This document shows positions 12,244 through 20,390 of a DNA stretch of 64,000 bases, in pieces. Made by a program: the position numbers and the translations under genes. Source of the stretch: Mycobacterium aquaticum (lineage in GTDB: Bacteria; Actinomycetota; Actinomycetes; Mycobacteriales; Mycobacteriaceae); the NCBI RefSeq assembly GCF_002086485.1, contig NZ_MVHF01000003.1, positions 186,001 through 250,000 on the forward strand. The letters are read 5' to 3'. Within the stretch, counting starts at the first letter, position 1. Each line of letters opens with the position of its first letter. The notes beneath the pieces are model-generated. The model worked only from the letters and a program-made list of their open reading frames with translations, was not told the origin of the DNA and did no database searches.

Positions 12244-12911
12244 GAAAAGGATTCCTTCAATGCGCTCAGGTGGGTGCGGCTGGAGGCCGCCGCGGCGGCG
12301 GGGTCCCGCGCGATGATCGCGTCGGCCAGTTGCTGGTGCAGGTCGTGGTCACACGGTTCGGATGCGATGGGACGGATCTTGAGCATGTCGATCATCGCCA
12401 GCCGCAGTCGCGGCAGGAACGCGTCGAACAACTGGGTCAGCACATCGTTGTGCGCGGCGGTGATCACCGCGCGGTGAAACGCCATGTCGGCGTCGACGTG
12501 CTCGGGCACCGACTGGCCCGTCACACCGCGGGCCGCGAGGGTACGCCGAATCGTCCGCACGTCTGCCGGGGTGCGCCGGGCTGCCGCCAACGCGGCGCCC
12601 TCGGCCTCGATGGCGATGCGGGCTTCGATCACCGAGGCGATGTTTGCGCCACGCAGCACCGTGTCCCAGTCCTCGGTGACATCCAACGCCGTGACGAACA
12701 CCCCGGCGCCCTGGCGGCTTTCCAATACACCTTTGCCTGCCAGTTCGCGGATGGCCTCGCGCAGCGTCGAGCGACCCACCCCGAGTTGGGCGGCGAGCGT
12801 GGTTTCGCCGGGGAGGCGGTGGCCGAGCGGCCACTCGCCGTCTCGGATCCGCGCCAGCAGCAACTGCGCCGTCTGCGCAGCCAACGGGTGGCGTTGCACC
12901 TGGGAAATCAT
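12240..12911 (-). CDS. FadR-subfamily GntR transcriptional regulator
   Basis: 223-residue regulator. The N-terminal winged helix (about 15-75) contains RLPGETTLAAQLGVGRSTLREAIREL and the wing GAGVFV. The C-terminal FCD ligand domain has the expected D and H residues (DADMAFHRAVITAAHN, DHDLHQQL) that usually bind a metal and a carboxylate ligand. ATG at 12911 is preceded by AGAGAGG, a good ribosome-binding site; the much longer upstream frame has no support. It is divergent from the leuA leader and may control both directions. Confidence 0.92.
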   Translation of the reverse strand: MISQVQRHPLAAQTAQLLLARIRDGEWPLGHRLPGETTLAAQLGVGRSTLREAIRELAGKGVLESRQGAGVFVTALDVTEDWDTVLRGANIASVIEARIAIEAEGAALAAARRTPADVRTIRRTLAARGVTGQSVPEHVDADMAFHRAVITAAHNDVLTQLFDAFLPRLRLAMIDMLKIRPIASEPCDHDLHQQLADAIIARDPAAAAASSRTHLSALKESFS

Positions 12912-12942
12912 CACAACCTCTCTACTTGTCTGAGGAGTTGTG

Positions 12943-12951
12943 TATATTCTA
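12943..12951. promoter_or_regulatory. Overlapping divergent -10 elements (GntR operon / leuA leader)
   Basis: The AT-rich block TATATTCTA reads as a -10 element on both strands: TATATT or TATTCT forward for the leuA leader, and TAGAAT in reverse (12946-12951) for the gntR-ABC operon. The spacing puts the forward start point at or beside the leader ATG at 12958, so the leader may be translated leaderlessly. A pseudo-palindrome resembling a GntR/FadR site (TTGTCTGAGGA, 12926-12936) lies beside it. Motif reading only. Confidence 0.45.
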
Positions 12952-12957
12952 GCCATC

Positions 12958-12999
12958 ATGACGCGCGTGCTTCTCCTTAGCTGCCTCGGCAGGGCCTGA
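12958..12999 (+). CDS. Leucine-rich leader peptide of leuA (13 codons)
   Basis: ATG-initiated ORF encoding [13 protein letters not shown] and a TGA stop. Four of 13 residues are Leu, three consecutive (CTT CTC CTT). It lies 76 bases upstream of leuA on the same strand and is followed by hairpin-forming sequence. This is the pattern of amino-acid attenuation leaders known for leuA in actinobacteria. It is too short for standard gene callers. Translation has not been shown. Confidence 0.7.
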   Translation: MTRVLLLSCLGRA

Positions 13000-13055
13000 C
13001 CGACCGGCCCCCTGCCGCGGGGCTGTCGTTGCGCCGGTCGATCCATCACCGACCG
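12981..13055 (+). promoter_or_regulatory. Attenuator-like RNA leader of leuA
   Basis: Several mutually exclusive stems can form downstream of the Leu codons. CTGC 12981-12984 can pair with GCAG 12989-12992. CGGCAGGG 12987-12994 pairs perfectly with CCCTGCCG 13010-13017. CGACCGG 13001-13007 pairs perfectly with CCGGTCG 13034-13040. CGGTCG 13035-13040 pairs with CGACCG 13050-13055, beside the likely leuA ribosome-binding region. A stalled or released ribosome on the leader peptide would shift the balance. There is no U-tract after the GC-rich hairpin, so transcription termination versus translation control cannot be decided from sequence. Confidence 0.5.
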
Positions 13056-13075
13056 AGCAGAAAGCGCACACCAGC

Positions 13076-14767
13076 ATGAGCCAAACCCCGACGTGGAACC
13101 GGCAGCAGCCCTCGACGATGCCGTCGCATCGCTATGCATCCGTCTTCGACCGCGTGGATGTTCCACTCACACAACGCCATTGGCCCGACGCCCGATTCAC
13201 CGCGGCACCCCTGTGGGTGCCGGTGGACCTGCGCGACGGCAACCAGGCACTGGCCGAGCCGATGGACCCGGCCCGCAAGCGACGTTTCTTCGAACTGCTG
13301 GTGGCCATGGGCTACAAGGAGATCGAGGTGGGCTACCCGTCGGCGTCGCAGACCGATTACGACTTCGTGCGGCTGCTGGCCGACTCCGACATCGCCCCCT
13401 CCGATGTCGGAATCGCGGTGTTCACCCCGGCCCGGCGCGATCTCATCGAGCGCACCGTGGAGTCGGTGCGAGGCGTCCGCAACGAGGTCGTCATCCACAT
13501 GTACACGGCCACCGCGCCGGTGTGGCGCAACACCGTGTTGGGCAAGGACCGCGGCGAACTGCGCGAGCTGATCCTGTCCGGCGCCCGCGACGTCCTGGAG
13601 TTCGCCGGCGACCTGCCCAACGTCCGCTTCGAATTCTCGCCCGAGGTGTTCAACCTGACCGAACCCGATTACGTGCTGGAGTTGTGCGACGCGGTCACCG
13701 AACTGTGGCAGGCCAGCACGGACCGGCCGGTGATCCTGAACCTGCCCGCGACGGTCGAAGTGGCCACTCCCAACGTGTACGCCGACCAGATCGAGTACAT
13801 GCACCGCAACCTGACCCGTCGCGACAGCGTCATCCTCTCGGTGCATCCGCACAACGACCGCGGCACCGGTATCGCGTGTGCCGAACTCGCAGTGCTGGCC
13901 GGCGCGCAGCGGGTCGAGGGCTGCGTCTTCGGCAACGGCGAACGCACAGGCAACGTCGACATCGCCACGCTGGCGTTGAATCTGCACGCCCAGGGCGTCG
14001 ACCCGATGATCGATTTCTCCGACATCGATGAGATCGCCCGCACCGTCGCCTACTGCACGCGCATGCCGATCCCTGAGCGCCATCCCTACGTCGGCGACCT
14101 GGTGCACACCGCGTTCTCCGGCACGCACCAGGACGCCATCAAGAAGGGCTTGGCCGAACATCGGGACAGGGCCGCCGCCGAAGGCCGGTCCGAGCGTGAA
14201 ATCGATTGGCGGGTCCCGTATCTGCCGATCGACCCGGCCGACATCGGACGTACCTACGACGCGGTGATCCGGGTCAACTCGCAATCGGGCAAGGGCGGCA
14301 TCGCCTACCTGCTGCTCACCGACTACGGCCTGGACCTGCCCCGCCGGTTGCAGATCGACTTCGCCCGCCGTGTCCAGGAGCACACCGACAGCCACGGTGC
14401 GGAGGTCACCGCAGCCGAGCTGTTCGACCTGTTCGATGCCGCATATCTGCAGCCGGGCGGCCCGGTCGAGCTGAAGGACTGGCATACCGGCCGCGACGAG
14501 ACGACCGCGATCACCCTCGTCGTCGACGGCCAGACCCGGACCAGCACGCATCACGGGATCGGCCCACTGGATGCGTTGACGGCAGCGCTCAGTGCCGTCG
14601 GGCGCGATGTCGAGGTGCTGGGGTTGACCCAACAGTCCGTCGGTCGTGAGGCGGTCAGCTACCTGGAGTACCGCTGCGGCGGCAGTACCGGGTGGGCATG
14701 CGGTCGCAGCGATTCGGTGCTCGCCGCGTCGATAGCGGCGGTGCTGCGGGCAGTCAACGCGCCCTGA
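13076..14767 (+). CDS. leuA: 2-isopropylmalate synthase (leuA paralogue)
   Basis: Condenses acetyl-CoA with 2-oxoisovalerate, the first step of leucine synthesis. The protein has 563 residues: a DRE-TIM catalytic barrel with R53/D54 in [22 protein letters not shown] and [10 protein letters not shown], and a C-terminal regulatory domain (about 420-563) that normally binds leucine. In mycobacteria leuA is usually found near ask-asd, so this copy is either a paralogue or a relocated gene. The leader peptide upstream predicts leucine-responsive control. The 3' end overlaps bcpB (opposite strand) by 14 bases. Confidence 0.92.
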   Translation: MSQTPTWNRQQPSTMPSHRYASVFDRVDVPLTQRHWPDARFTAAPLWVPVDLRDGNQALAEPMDPARKRRFFELLVAMGYKEIEVGYPSASQTDYDFVRLLADSDIAPSDVGIAVFTPARRDLIERTVESVRGVRNEVVIHMYTATAPVWRNTVLGKDRGELRELILSGARDVLEFAGDLPNVRFEFSPEVFNLTEPDYVLELCDAVTELWQASTDRPVILNLPATVEVATPNVYADQIEYMHRNLTRRDSVILSVHPHNDRGTGIACAELAVLAGAQRVEGCVFGNGERTGNVDIATLALNLHAQGVDPMIDFSDIDEIARTVAYCTRMPIPERHPYVGDLVHTAFSGTHQDAIKKGLAEHRDRAAAEGRSEREIDWRVPYLPIDPADIGRTYDAVIRVNSQSGKGGIAYLLLTDYGLDLPRRLQIDFARRVQEHTDSHGAEVTAAELFDLFDAAYLQPGGPVELKDWHTGRDETTAITLVVDGQTRTSTHHGIGPLDALTAALSAVGRDVEVLGLTQQSVGREAVSYLEYRCGGSTGWACGRSDSVLAASIAAVLRAVNAP

Positions 14768-15218
14768 GCACCTCCAGCGCCTTGTCGGCGTGGGTGTCCA
14801 TGCTGATTTCGCTGGAGATCACGTCGAGCACGGTGCGATCGGTGTCGATGACGAACGTGGTCCGCTTGACCGGCATCAGCTTGCCGAGCAGGCCACGTTT
14901 GACACCGAAATGGCTGGCCACTTTCCCGTCGGCATCGGACAGCAGCGGATAGTCGAACCGCTGGATGTCGGCGAACTTGGCCTGTTTGGCGACCGGGTCG
15001 GTGCTGATGCCGACCCGGGACGCACCGACCGCGGCGAACTCGGCGGCCAGGTCGCGGAAGTGACACGCCTCCTTGGTGCAGCCGGGCGTCATCGCCGCGG
15101 GATAGAAGAACAGCACAACAGGCCCATCGGCCAGCAAACTCGTCAGACTGCGTACCGTGCCGGTTTGATCAGGGAGTTCGAACTCGGCAACGGTGTCACC
15201 CGTCTTAAGAGGTGTCAT
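14754..15218 (-). CDS. bcpB: Peroxiredoxin Q / bacterioferritin comigratory protein
   Basis: Thiol peroxidase of 154 residues that reduces hydroperoxides using thioredoxin-type donors. The peroxidatic C47 and resolving C52 lie in [13 protein letters not shown], the classic BCP arrangement for an intramolecular disulfide. It stands convergent to leuA and divergent to trpE, the same position as M. tuberculosis bcpB (Rv1608c) beside trpE. Confidence 0.93.
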   Translation of the reverse strand: MTPLKTGDTVAEFELPDQTGTVRSLTSLLADGPVVLFFYPAAMTPGCTKEACHFRDLAAEFAAVGASRVGISTDPVAKQAKFADIQRFDYPLLSDADGKVASHFGVKRGLLGKLMPVKRTTFVIDTDRTVLDVISSEISMDTHADKALEVLRAR

Positions 15219-15270
15219 GGGCGTCCACGCTACGCCGACTCATCGCTGCCAGTCTGGGAGGATCGTCTGC

Positions 15271-16788
15271 GTGCACACGCTTGCTTCCACCACGTCGCGT
15301 GAGGATTTCCGGGCGCTGGCCGCCGAACATCGGGTGGTCCCCGTGACCCGCAAGGTACTGGCCGACAGCGAGACGCCGCTGTCGGCGTACCGCAAGCTGG
15401 CTGCCAACCGGCCCGGAACGTTCTTGCTGGAATCGGCCGAGAACGGCCGGTCGTGGTCGCGATGGTCGTTCATCGGCGCCGGCGCGCCGTCGGCGTTGAC
15501 TGTCCGCGACGATCAGGCGGTGTGGCTGGGCACGACGCCGCAGGACGCCCCCAGCGGCGGCGATCCGCTCGAGGCGATCCGCACGACGCTCGAGCTGCTG
15601 GCTACCGCTGCGGTGCCCGGGATGCCGCCCCTGTCCTCGGGCCTGGTGGGCTTTTTCGCCTACGACATGGTGCGGCGCCTGGAGCGGTTGCCTGAACTGG
15701 CGGTCGACGACCTCGGCCTGCCCGACATGCTGCTCCTGCTGGCCACCGACATCGCGGCGGTCGACCACCACGAGGGCACCATCACCTTGATCGCGAACGC
15801 CGTCAATTGGAACGCCACCGATGAGCGCGTCGACTGGGCCTACGACGATGCGGTCGCACGCCTCGACGTGATGACGGCGGCACTCGGGCAACCGTTGGCC
15901 TCGGCGGTGGCGACCTTCAGCCGTCCCACCCCGGAGCACCGGGCGCAGCGCACCGTCGAGGAGTACTCCGCGATCGTCGAGAAGCTGGTCGGCGACATCG
16001 AAGCCGGCGAGGCGTTCCAGGTGGTGCCGTCGCAACGGTTCGAAATGGACACCACGGCTGACCCACTCGACGTCTACCGGCTGTTGCGGGTGACCAACCC
16101 CAGCCCGTACATGTATCTGCTCAACGTCCCGAATGCCGAAGGCGGACTGGACTTTTCGGTCGTCGGCTCCAGCCCGGAGGCGTTGGTCACCGTCACCGAC
16201 GGGCGGGCCACCACCCATCCCATCGCGGGCACCCGCTGGCGCGGCGCCACCGACGAAGAGGACGTGCTGCTGGAGAAGGAGTTGCTGGCCGACGACAAGG
16301 AACGCGCCGAGCACCTGATGCTGGTTGATCTCGGCCGCAACGACCTCGGTCGCGTGTGCCGACCCGGCACCGTGCGCGTCGAGGACTACAGCCACATCGA
16401 GCGCTACAGCCACGTCATGCATCTGGTGTCCACGGTCACCGGCGAACTCGCCGAGGGTAAGACCGCACTCGACGCGGTCACGGCGTGCTTCCCGGCCGGC
16501 ACCCTTTCCGGCGCGCCCCAGGTGCGCGCCATGGAGTTGATCGAGGAGGTCGAGAAGACGCGGCGAGGCCTGTACGGCGGCGTGCTCGGTTATCTCGACT
16601 TCGCGGGCAACGCCGACTTCGCCATCGCCATCCGTACCGCCCTGATGCGCAACGGCACCGCCTACGTGCAGGCCGGCGGCGGAGTCGTGGCGGACTCCAA
16701 CGGTCCCTACGAATACAACGAGTCGGCGAACAAGGCCAAAGCGGTGCTCAACGCGATCGCCGCCGCCGACACGCTCACCGAACCATGA
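15271..16788 (+). CDS. trpE: Anthranilate synthase component I
   Basis: Chorismate-binding subunit producing anthranilate with the TrpG glutaminase, which is encoded elsewhere. The protein has 505 residues. The LLES motif (52-55) and the NPSPYMYLL block form the tryptophan feedback site. The catalytic region contains [38 protein letters not shown] and [16 protein letters not shown] at 15271 follows GGGAG and matches the known mycobacterial N-terminus; the longer frame upstream runs into bcpB. No trp leader peptide is evident upstream. The stop overlaps the next gene by 4 bases. Confidence 0.97.
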   Translation: MHTLASTTSREDFRALAAEHRVVPVTRKVLADSETPLSAYRKLAANRPGTFLLESAENGRSWSRWSFIGAGAPSALTVRDDQAVWLGTTPQDAPSGGDPLEAIRTTLELLATAAVPGMPPLSSGLVGFFAYDMVRRLERLPELAVDDLGLPDMLLLLATDIAAVDHHEGTITLIANAVNWNATDERVDWAYDDAVARLDVMTAALGQPLASAVATFSRPTPEHRAQRTVEEYSAIVEKLVGDIEAGEAFQVVPSQRFEMDTTADPLDVYRLLRVTNPSPYMYLLNVPNAEGGLDFSVVGSSPEALVTVTDGRATTHPIAGTRWRGATDEEDVLLEKELLADDKERAEHLMLVDLGRNDLGRVCRPGTVRVEDYSHIERYSHVMHLVSTVTGELAEGKTALDAVTACFPAGTLSGAPQVRAMELIEEVEKTRRGLYGGVLGYLDFAGNADFAIAIRTALMRNGTAYVQAGGGVVADSNGPYEYNESANKAKAVLNAIAAADTLTEP

Positions 16789-17402
16789 TGCGGATCGCGC
16801 AGGTTCTGCTCGTGGCCGCGGCCCTGGCCCTGTGGGGCGCGTCGCGGATGTCGTGGGTGCAGGTGTCGTCGTTCGACGGGCTGGGACAGCCCAAGAACAC
16901 CTTGCTGACGGGTGCCATGTGGTCCACGGCGTTGATCCCGCTCGCACTGGTGGTGCTGGCGGCCGCTGTCGCGGTTCTGGCGGTGCGGGGCTGGTTGTTG
17001 CGGCTGCTGGCACTGCTCGTCGCCGTCGCCAGTGCCGGTATGGGTTATCTGGGAATCAGCTTGTGGGTGGCCAAGGACGTCGCCGTCCGTGCCGCGGACC
17101 TGGCTCTGGTCCCGGTGGCGCAGCTGACCGGCACCCATCAGTACTACGGCGGCGCCGTGCTGACCTTGGTAGCCGCCGTGTTGGCACTCGCCGGCGCGGT
17201 GCTGCTCATGCGGTCGGCGACCGGTGCCCGCGCAGTAGCGTCGCGCTATGCCGCGCCGGCGGCGCGCCGGGCCGCCGCGCAGGGCGAGAACTCCGACGCC
17301 CCAATGTCCGAACGAATGATCTGGGACGCCCTCGACGAGGGGCACGATCCGACGGGCGGGCAGAACGGCGAGCAGTCCGATCCGGACAACAAGGGTCGGT
17401 GA
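16785..17402 (+). CDS. Trp-operon membrane protein (TIGR02234 family)
   Basis: 205-residue membrane protein found between trpE and trpC in mycobacteria (M. tuberculosis Rv1610 position). Helices are at about 5-22, 42-62, 66-86 and 120-145, followed by a hydrophilic tail with [17 protein letters not shown]. Function is unknown; conserved linkage to trp genes suggests a role tied to tryptophan or aromatic transport or metabolism, but this is context only. Start ATG overlaps the trpE stop. Confidence 0.88.
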   Translation: MMRIAQVLLVAAALALWGASRMSWVQVSSFDGLGQPKNTLLTGAMWSTALIPLALVVLAAAVAVLAVRGWLLRLLALLVAVASAGMGYLGISLWVAKDVAVRAADLALVPVAQLTGTHQYYGGAVLTLVAAVLALAGAVLLMRSATGARAVASRYAAPAARRAAAQGENSDAPMSERMIWDALDEGHDPTGGQNGEQSDPDNKGR

Positions 17403-17484
17403 CAGCAGAAGGTGTGGCGGCGACTACCCTTCGAGTGAGGTCCACCGGGATCGTCCCGGGCGCACCGGAAAGGAATCGACGGCG

Positions 17485-18303
17485 ATGAGTTCGGCCACTG
17501 TGCTCGACTCCATCATCGAAGGAGTCCGCGCCGACGTTGCGGCTCGCGAGGCCGTCATAAGCCTTGAGGAAATCAAGGCGCGCGCCCTGGATGCACCCGC
17601 ACCACTGGACGTGATGGCAGCGTTGCGCGAACCCGGGATCGGCGTCATCGCCGAGGTGAAACGTGCCAGCCCGTCCCGCGGGGCGCTGGCCAATATCGCC
17701 GACCCGGCGCAGTTGGCTCGCGCCTACGAGGATGGTGGCGCCCGGGTGATCAGCGTGCTCACCGAGGAGCGGCGTTTTCACGGTTCGTTGGCAGATCTGG
17801 ACACGGTGCGCGCTGCGGTGTCAATTCCCGTGCTGCGCAAGGACTTCATCGTCAAGCCGTATCAGATCCATGAGGCCCGTGCGCACGGAGCGGACATGCT
17901 GCTGCTCATCGTCGCGGCGCTCGAACAGCCCGTGCTCGAGTCTTTGTTGGAGCGCACCGAGTCGTTGGGTATGACGGCTCTGGTCGAGGTTCACACCGAA
18001 GAGGAAGCCGACCGTGCCCTGCAGGCCGGCGCCCGCGTGATCGGTGTCAACGCACGGGATCTCAAGACCCTGGAGGTCGACCGGGACTGCTTCGCGCGCA
18101 TCGCGCCGGGGCTGCCCAGCAACGTCATCCGCATCGCCGAATCCGGCGTCCGCGGAACGGCGGATCTCCTGGCGTACGCCGGCGCGGGCGCAGATGCGGT
18201 CCTCGTCGGTGAGGGGCTCGTCACCAGTGGTGACCCCCGGAGCGCGGTGGCCGATCTGGTGACCGCGGGTACCCACCCGTCCTGCCCGAAACCGGCTCGT
18301 TGA
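17485..18303 (+). CDS. trpC: Indole-3-glycerol-phosphate synthase
   Basis: TIM-barrel enzyme closing the indole ring from CdRP. The protein has 272 residues, with catalytic E57/K59 in [13 protein letters not shown]119 in [12 protein letters not shown], plus [24 protein letters not shown] and IAESGVR. AAAGGAA lies ahead of the ATG. Upstream PRA isomerase activity must come from PriA because no trpF is present. Part of the trpE to lgt run. Confidence 0.96.
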   Translation: MSSATVLDSIIEGVRADVAAREAVISLEEIKARALDAPAPLDVMAALREPGIGVIAEVKRASPSRGALANIADPAQLARAYEDGGARVISVLTEERRFHGSLADLDTVRAAVSIPVLRKDFIVKPYQIHEARAHGADMLLLIVAALEQPVLESLLERTESLGMTALVEVHTEEEADRALQAGARVIGVNARDLKTLEVDRDCFARIAPGLPSNVIRIAESGVRGTADLLAYAGAGADAVLVGEGLVTSGDPRSAVADLVTAGTHPSCPKPAR

Positions 18304-18339
18304 ATCGGCAATGAGCCGCTGGCGCGAAGAGGCACACTG

Positions 18340-19602
18340 ATGGCGGATATCGCCGGCCCCGAGCTGCCGCGTTCCAGCGCAGCCGTGGCCGAACCAACGG
18401 TCCATGATCCCGACGCCCGAGGCCACTTCGGTTCTTACGGCGGCAGACTCGTGCCGGAAGCCTTGATGGCGGTGATCGAGGAAGTGACCGCGGCCTACGA
18501 GAAGGCCCGCGGCGACCAGGCATTCCTCGACGAGCTCGACCGGCTGCAACGGCACTACACCGGGCGCCCGTCGCCGCTGTACGAGGCCGCTCGGCTTTCG
18601 GAGCACGCGGGCGGTGCCCGGCTCTTCCTCAAGCGGGAAGACTTGAACCACACCGGTTCTCACAAGATCAACAATGTCCTCGGGCAGGCGCTGCTGGCTC
18701 GTCAGATGGGCAAGACCCGGGTGATCGCCGAGACCGGTGCAGGACAGCACGGTGTCGCGACCGCCACGGCCTGCGCCCTGCTCGGCCTCGAGTGCGTGAT
18801 CTACATGGGCGCCGTCGACACTCAGCGGCAAGCGTTGAACGTGGCGCGGATGCGGCTGCTCGGCGCAACGGTGGTCTCCGTGGAAGCCGGGTCGAAGACT
18901 CTCAAGGACGCGATCAACGAAGCATTCCGCGACTGGGTCACCAACGCCGACGAGACCTACTACTGCTTCGGGACCGCGGCGGGCCCACACCCGTTCCCGG
19001 TCATGGTGCGCGACTTCCAGCGGGTCATCGGGTTGGAGGCACGTGTACAGATCCAGGATCAGGCCGGGCGCCTGCCCGACGCCGTGACCGCGTGCGTCGG
19101 TGGCGGATCGAACGCCATCGGCATCTTCCACGCCTTCATCGACGATCCCGGCGTGCGACTGGTCGGCTTCGAAGCGGCCGGTGACGGCGTGGAAACCGGA
19201 CGCCACGCCGCGACCTTCTCGGGCGGGTCGCCAGGCGCGTTCCAGGGTTCGTTCTCCTACCTGCTGCAGGACGAGGACGGGCAGACCGTCGAGTCCCACT
19301 CGATCTCGGCCGGCCTGGACTACCCGGGTGTCGGCCCCGAGCACGCCTATCTGAAGGACACCGGACGCGCGGATTATCGGCCCATTACCGACACCGAGGC
19401 CATGGATGCGTTCTCGTTGTTGTGCCGGACCGAGGGCATCATCCCGGCCATCGAATCGGCGCACGCCGTGGCCGGGGCACTCAAGCTCGGCAAGGAGCTC
19501 GGTACCGGGTCGATCATCCTGGTCAATGTCTCCGGTCGCGGTGACAAGGACGTGGAAACGGCGGCCAAGTGGTTCGGCCTGCTTGACGAGGGAGGCGCCT
19601 GA
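18340..19602 (+). CDS. trpB: Tryptophan synthase beta chain
   Basis: PLP enzyme joining indole and serine to make tryptophan, partner of TrpA. The protein has 420 residues with a family-typical N-terminus ([15 protein letters not shown]). PLP lysine K109 lies in HTGSHKINN and catalytic E131 in AETGAGQHG. The phosphate-binding Gly loop GGGSNAIG is present. RBS AGAGG precedes the ATG. The stop and the trpA start share one base. Confidence 0.97.
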   Translation: MADIAGPELPRSSAAVAEPTVHDPDARGHFGSYGGRLVPEALMAVIEEVTAAYEKARGDQAFLDELDRLQRHYTGRPSPLYEAARLSEHAGGARLFLKREDLNHTGSHKINNVLGQALLARQMGKTRVIAETGAGQHGVATATACALLGLECVIYMGAVDTQRQALNVARMRLLGATVVSVEAGSKTLKDAINEAFRDWVTNADETYYCFGTAAGPHPFPVMVRDFQRVIGLEARVQIQDQAGRLPDAVTACVGGGSNAIGIFHAFIDDPGVRLVGFEAAGDGVETGRHAATFSGGSPGAFQGSFSYLLQDEDGQTVESHSISAGLDYPGVGPEHAYLKDTGRADYRPITDTEAMDAFSLLCRTEGIIPAIESAHAVAGALKLGKELGTGSIILVNVSGRGDKDVETAAKWFGLLDEGGA

Positions 19603-20390
19603 TGAGCCGGTTGGCGGAACTGTTCGACGGGTGCCGAGCGGAAGGACGGGCAGCCCTGATCGGCTACCTGCCAACCGGTTTCCCCGATGTGCCGAGATCC
19701 ATCGCGGCGATGACCGCGCTGGTCGAATCCGGTTGCGATCTGGTGGAAGTCGGCGTGCCGTACTCGGATCCCGGCATGGACGGGCCGACCATCGCCGCGG
19801 CGACCGAGACCGCGCTGGCCGGGGGAGTCCGGGTGCGTGACACCCTCGCCGCCGTGGAGGCGATCAGCAATGCCGGTGGCCGCGCGGTCGTGATGACCTA
19901 CTGGAACCCGGTGCTGCGCAAGGGGGTTGACGCTTTCGCGCGTGATCTGGCATCGGCAGGCGGCTACGGTCTGATCACCCCCGACCTCATTCCAGAAGAG
20001 GCCGACGATTGGCTGGCAGCCTCGGACGCCCATCAGCTCGATCGGATTTTTCTGGTGGCGCCGTCGTCGACCCCGCAGCGGTTGGCGGCCACTGTGCAGG
20101 CGTCCCGCGGATTCGTCTATGCCGCATCGACCATGGGCGTCACCGGTGCCCGCGACGCGGTCTCCAGCGCAGCGCCCGAGCTGGTGAGCCGGGTGAAGGA
20201 AATCTCGGACATCCCGGTCGGAGTCGGCCTCGGCGTGCGGTCTGGACAGCAGGCAGCCGAAATCGGGGCCTTCGCTGACGGGGTGATCGTCGGATCGGCC
20301 CTTGTCTCGGCCCTGCAGAACGGGCTCGACTCCGTCCGCGCGCTCACCGAAGAACTGGCCACCGGTGTTCGGCAAAGGATTTCGGCTTGA
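19602..20390 (+). CDS. trpA: Tryptophan synthase alpha chain
   Basis: Cleaves indole-3-glycerol phosphate to indole, which channels to TrpB. The protein has 262 residues. Catalytic E49 and D60 are in LVEVGVPYSDPGMDGP, numbered as in the E. coli enzyme. Overlaps trpB by 1 base and lgt by 4 bases, so lgt is probably co-transcribed with the trp genes. Confidence 0.97.
   Translation: MSRLAELFDGCRAEGRAALIGYLPTGFPDVPRSIAAMTALVESGCDLVEVGVPYSDPGMDGPTIAAATETALAGGVRVRDTLAAVEAISNAGGRAVVMTYWNPVLRKGVDAFARDLASAGGYGLITPDLIPEEADDWLAASDAHQLDRIFLVAPSSTPQRLAATVQASRGFVYAASTMGVTGARDAVSSAAPELVSRVKEISDIPVGVGLGVRSGQQAAEIGAFADGVIVGSALVSALQNGLDSVRALTEELATGVRQRISA

Noticed and set aside
12912..13166. N-terminal extension of the GntR regulator
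   Set aside because: Extension overlaps the divergent leuA leader, is low-complexity, and the ATG at 12911 has a good RBS.
13046..14632. 528-codon reverse-strand ORF antisense to leuA
   Set aside because: No recognisable domain and composition typical of antisense shadows; leuA is intact.
15205..17013. 602-codon reverse-strand ORF across trpE
   Set aside because: Shadow of high-GC codon usage; the protein is low-complexity and has no family signature, whereas trpE on the forward strand is complete.
17821..19674. 617-codon reverse-strand ORF across trpC-trpB
   Set aside because: Antisense shadow; trpC and trpB carry all catalytic residues on the other strand.
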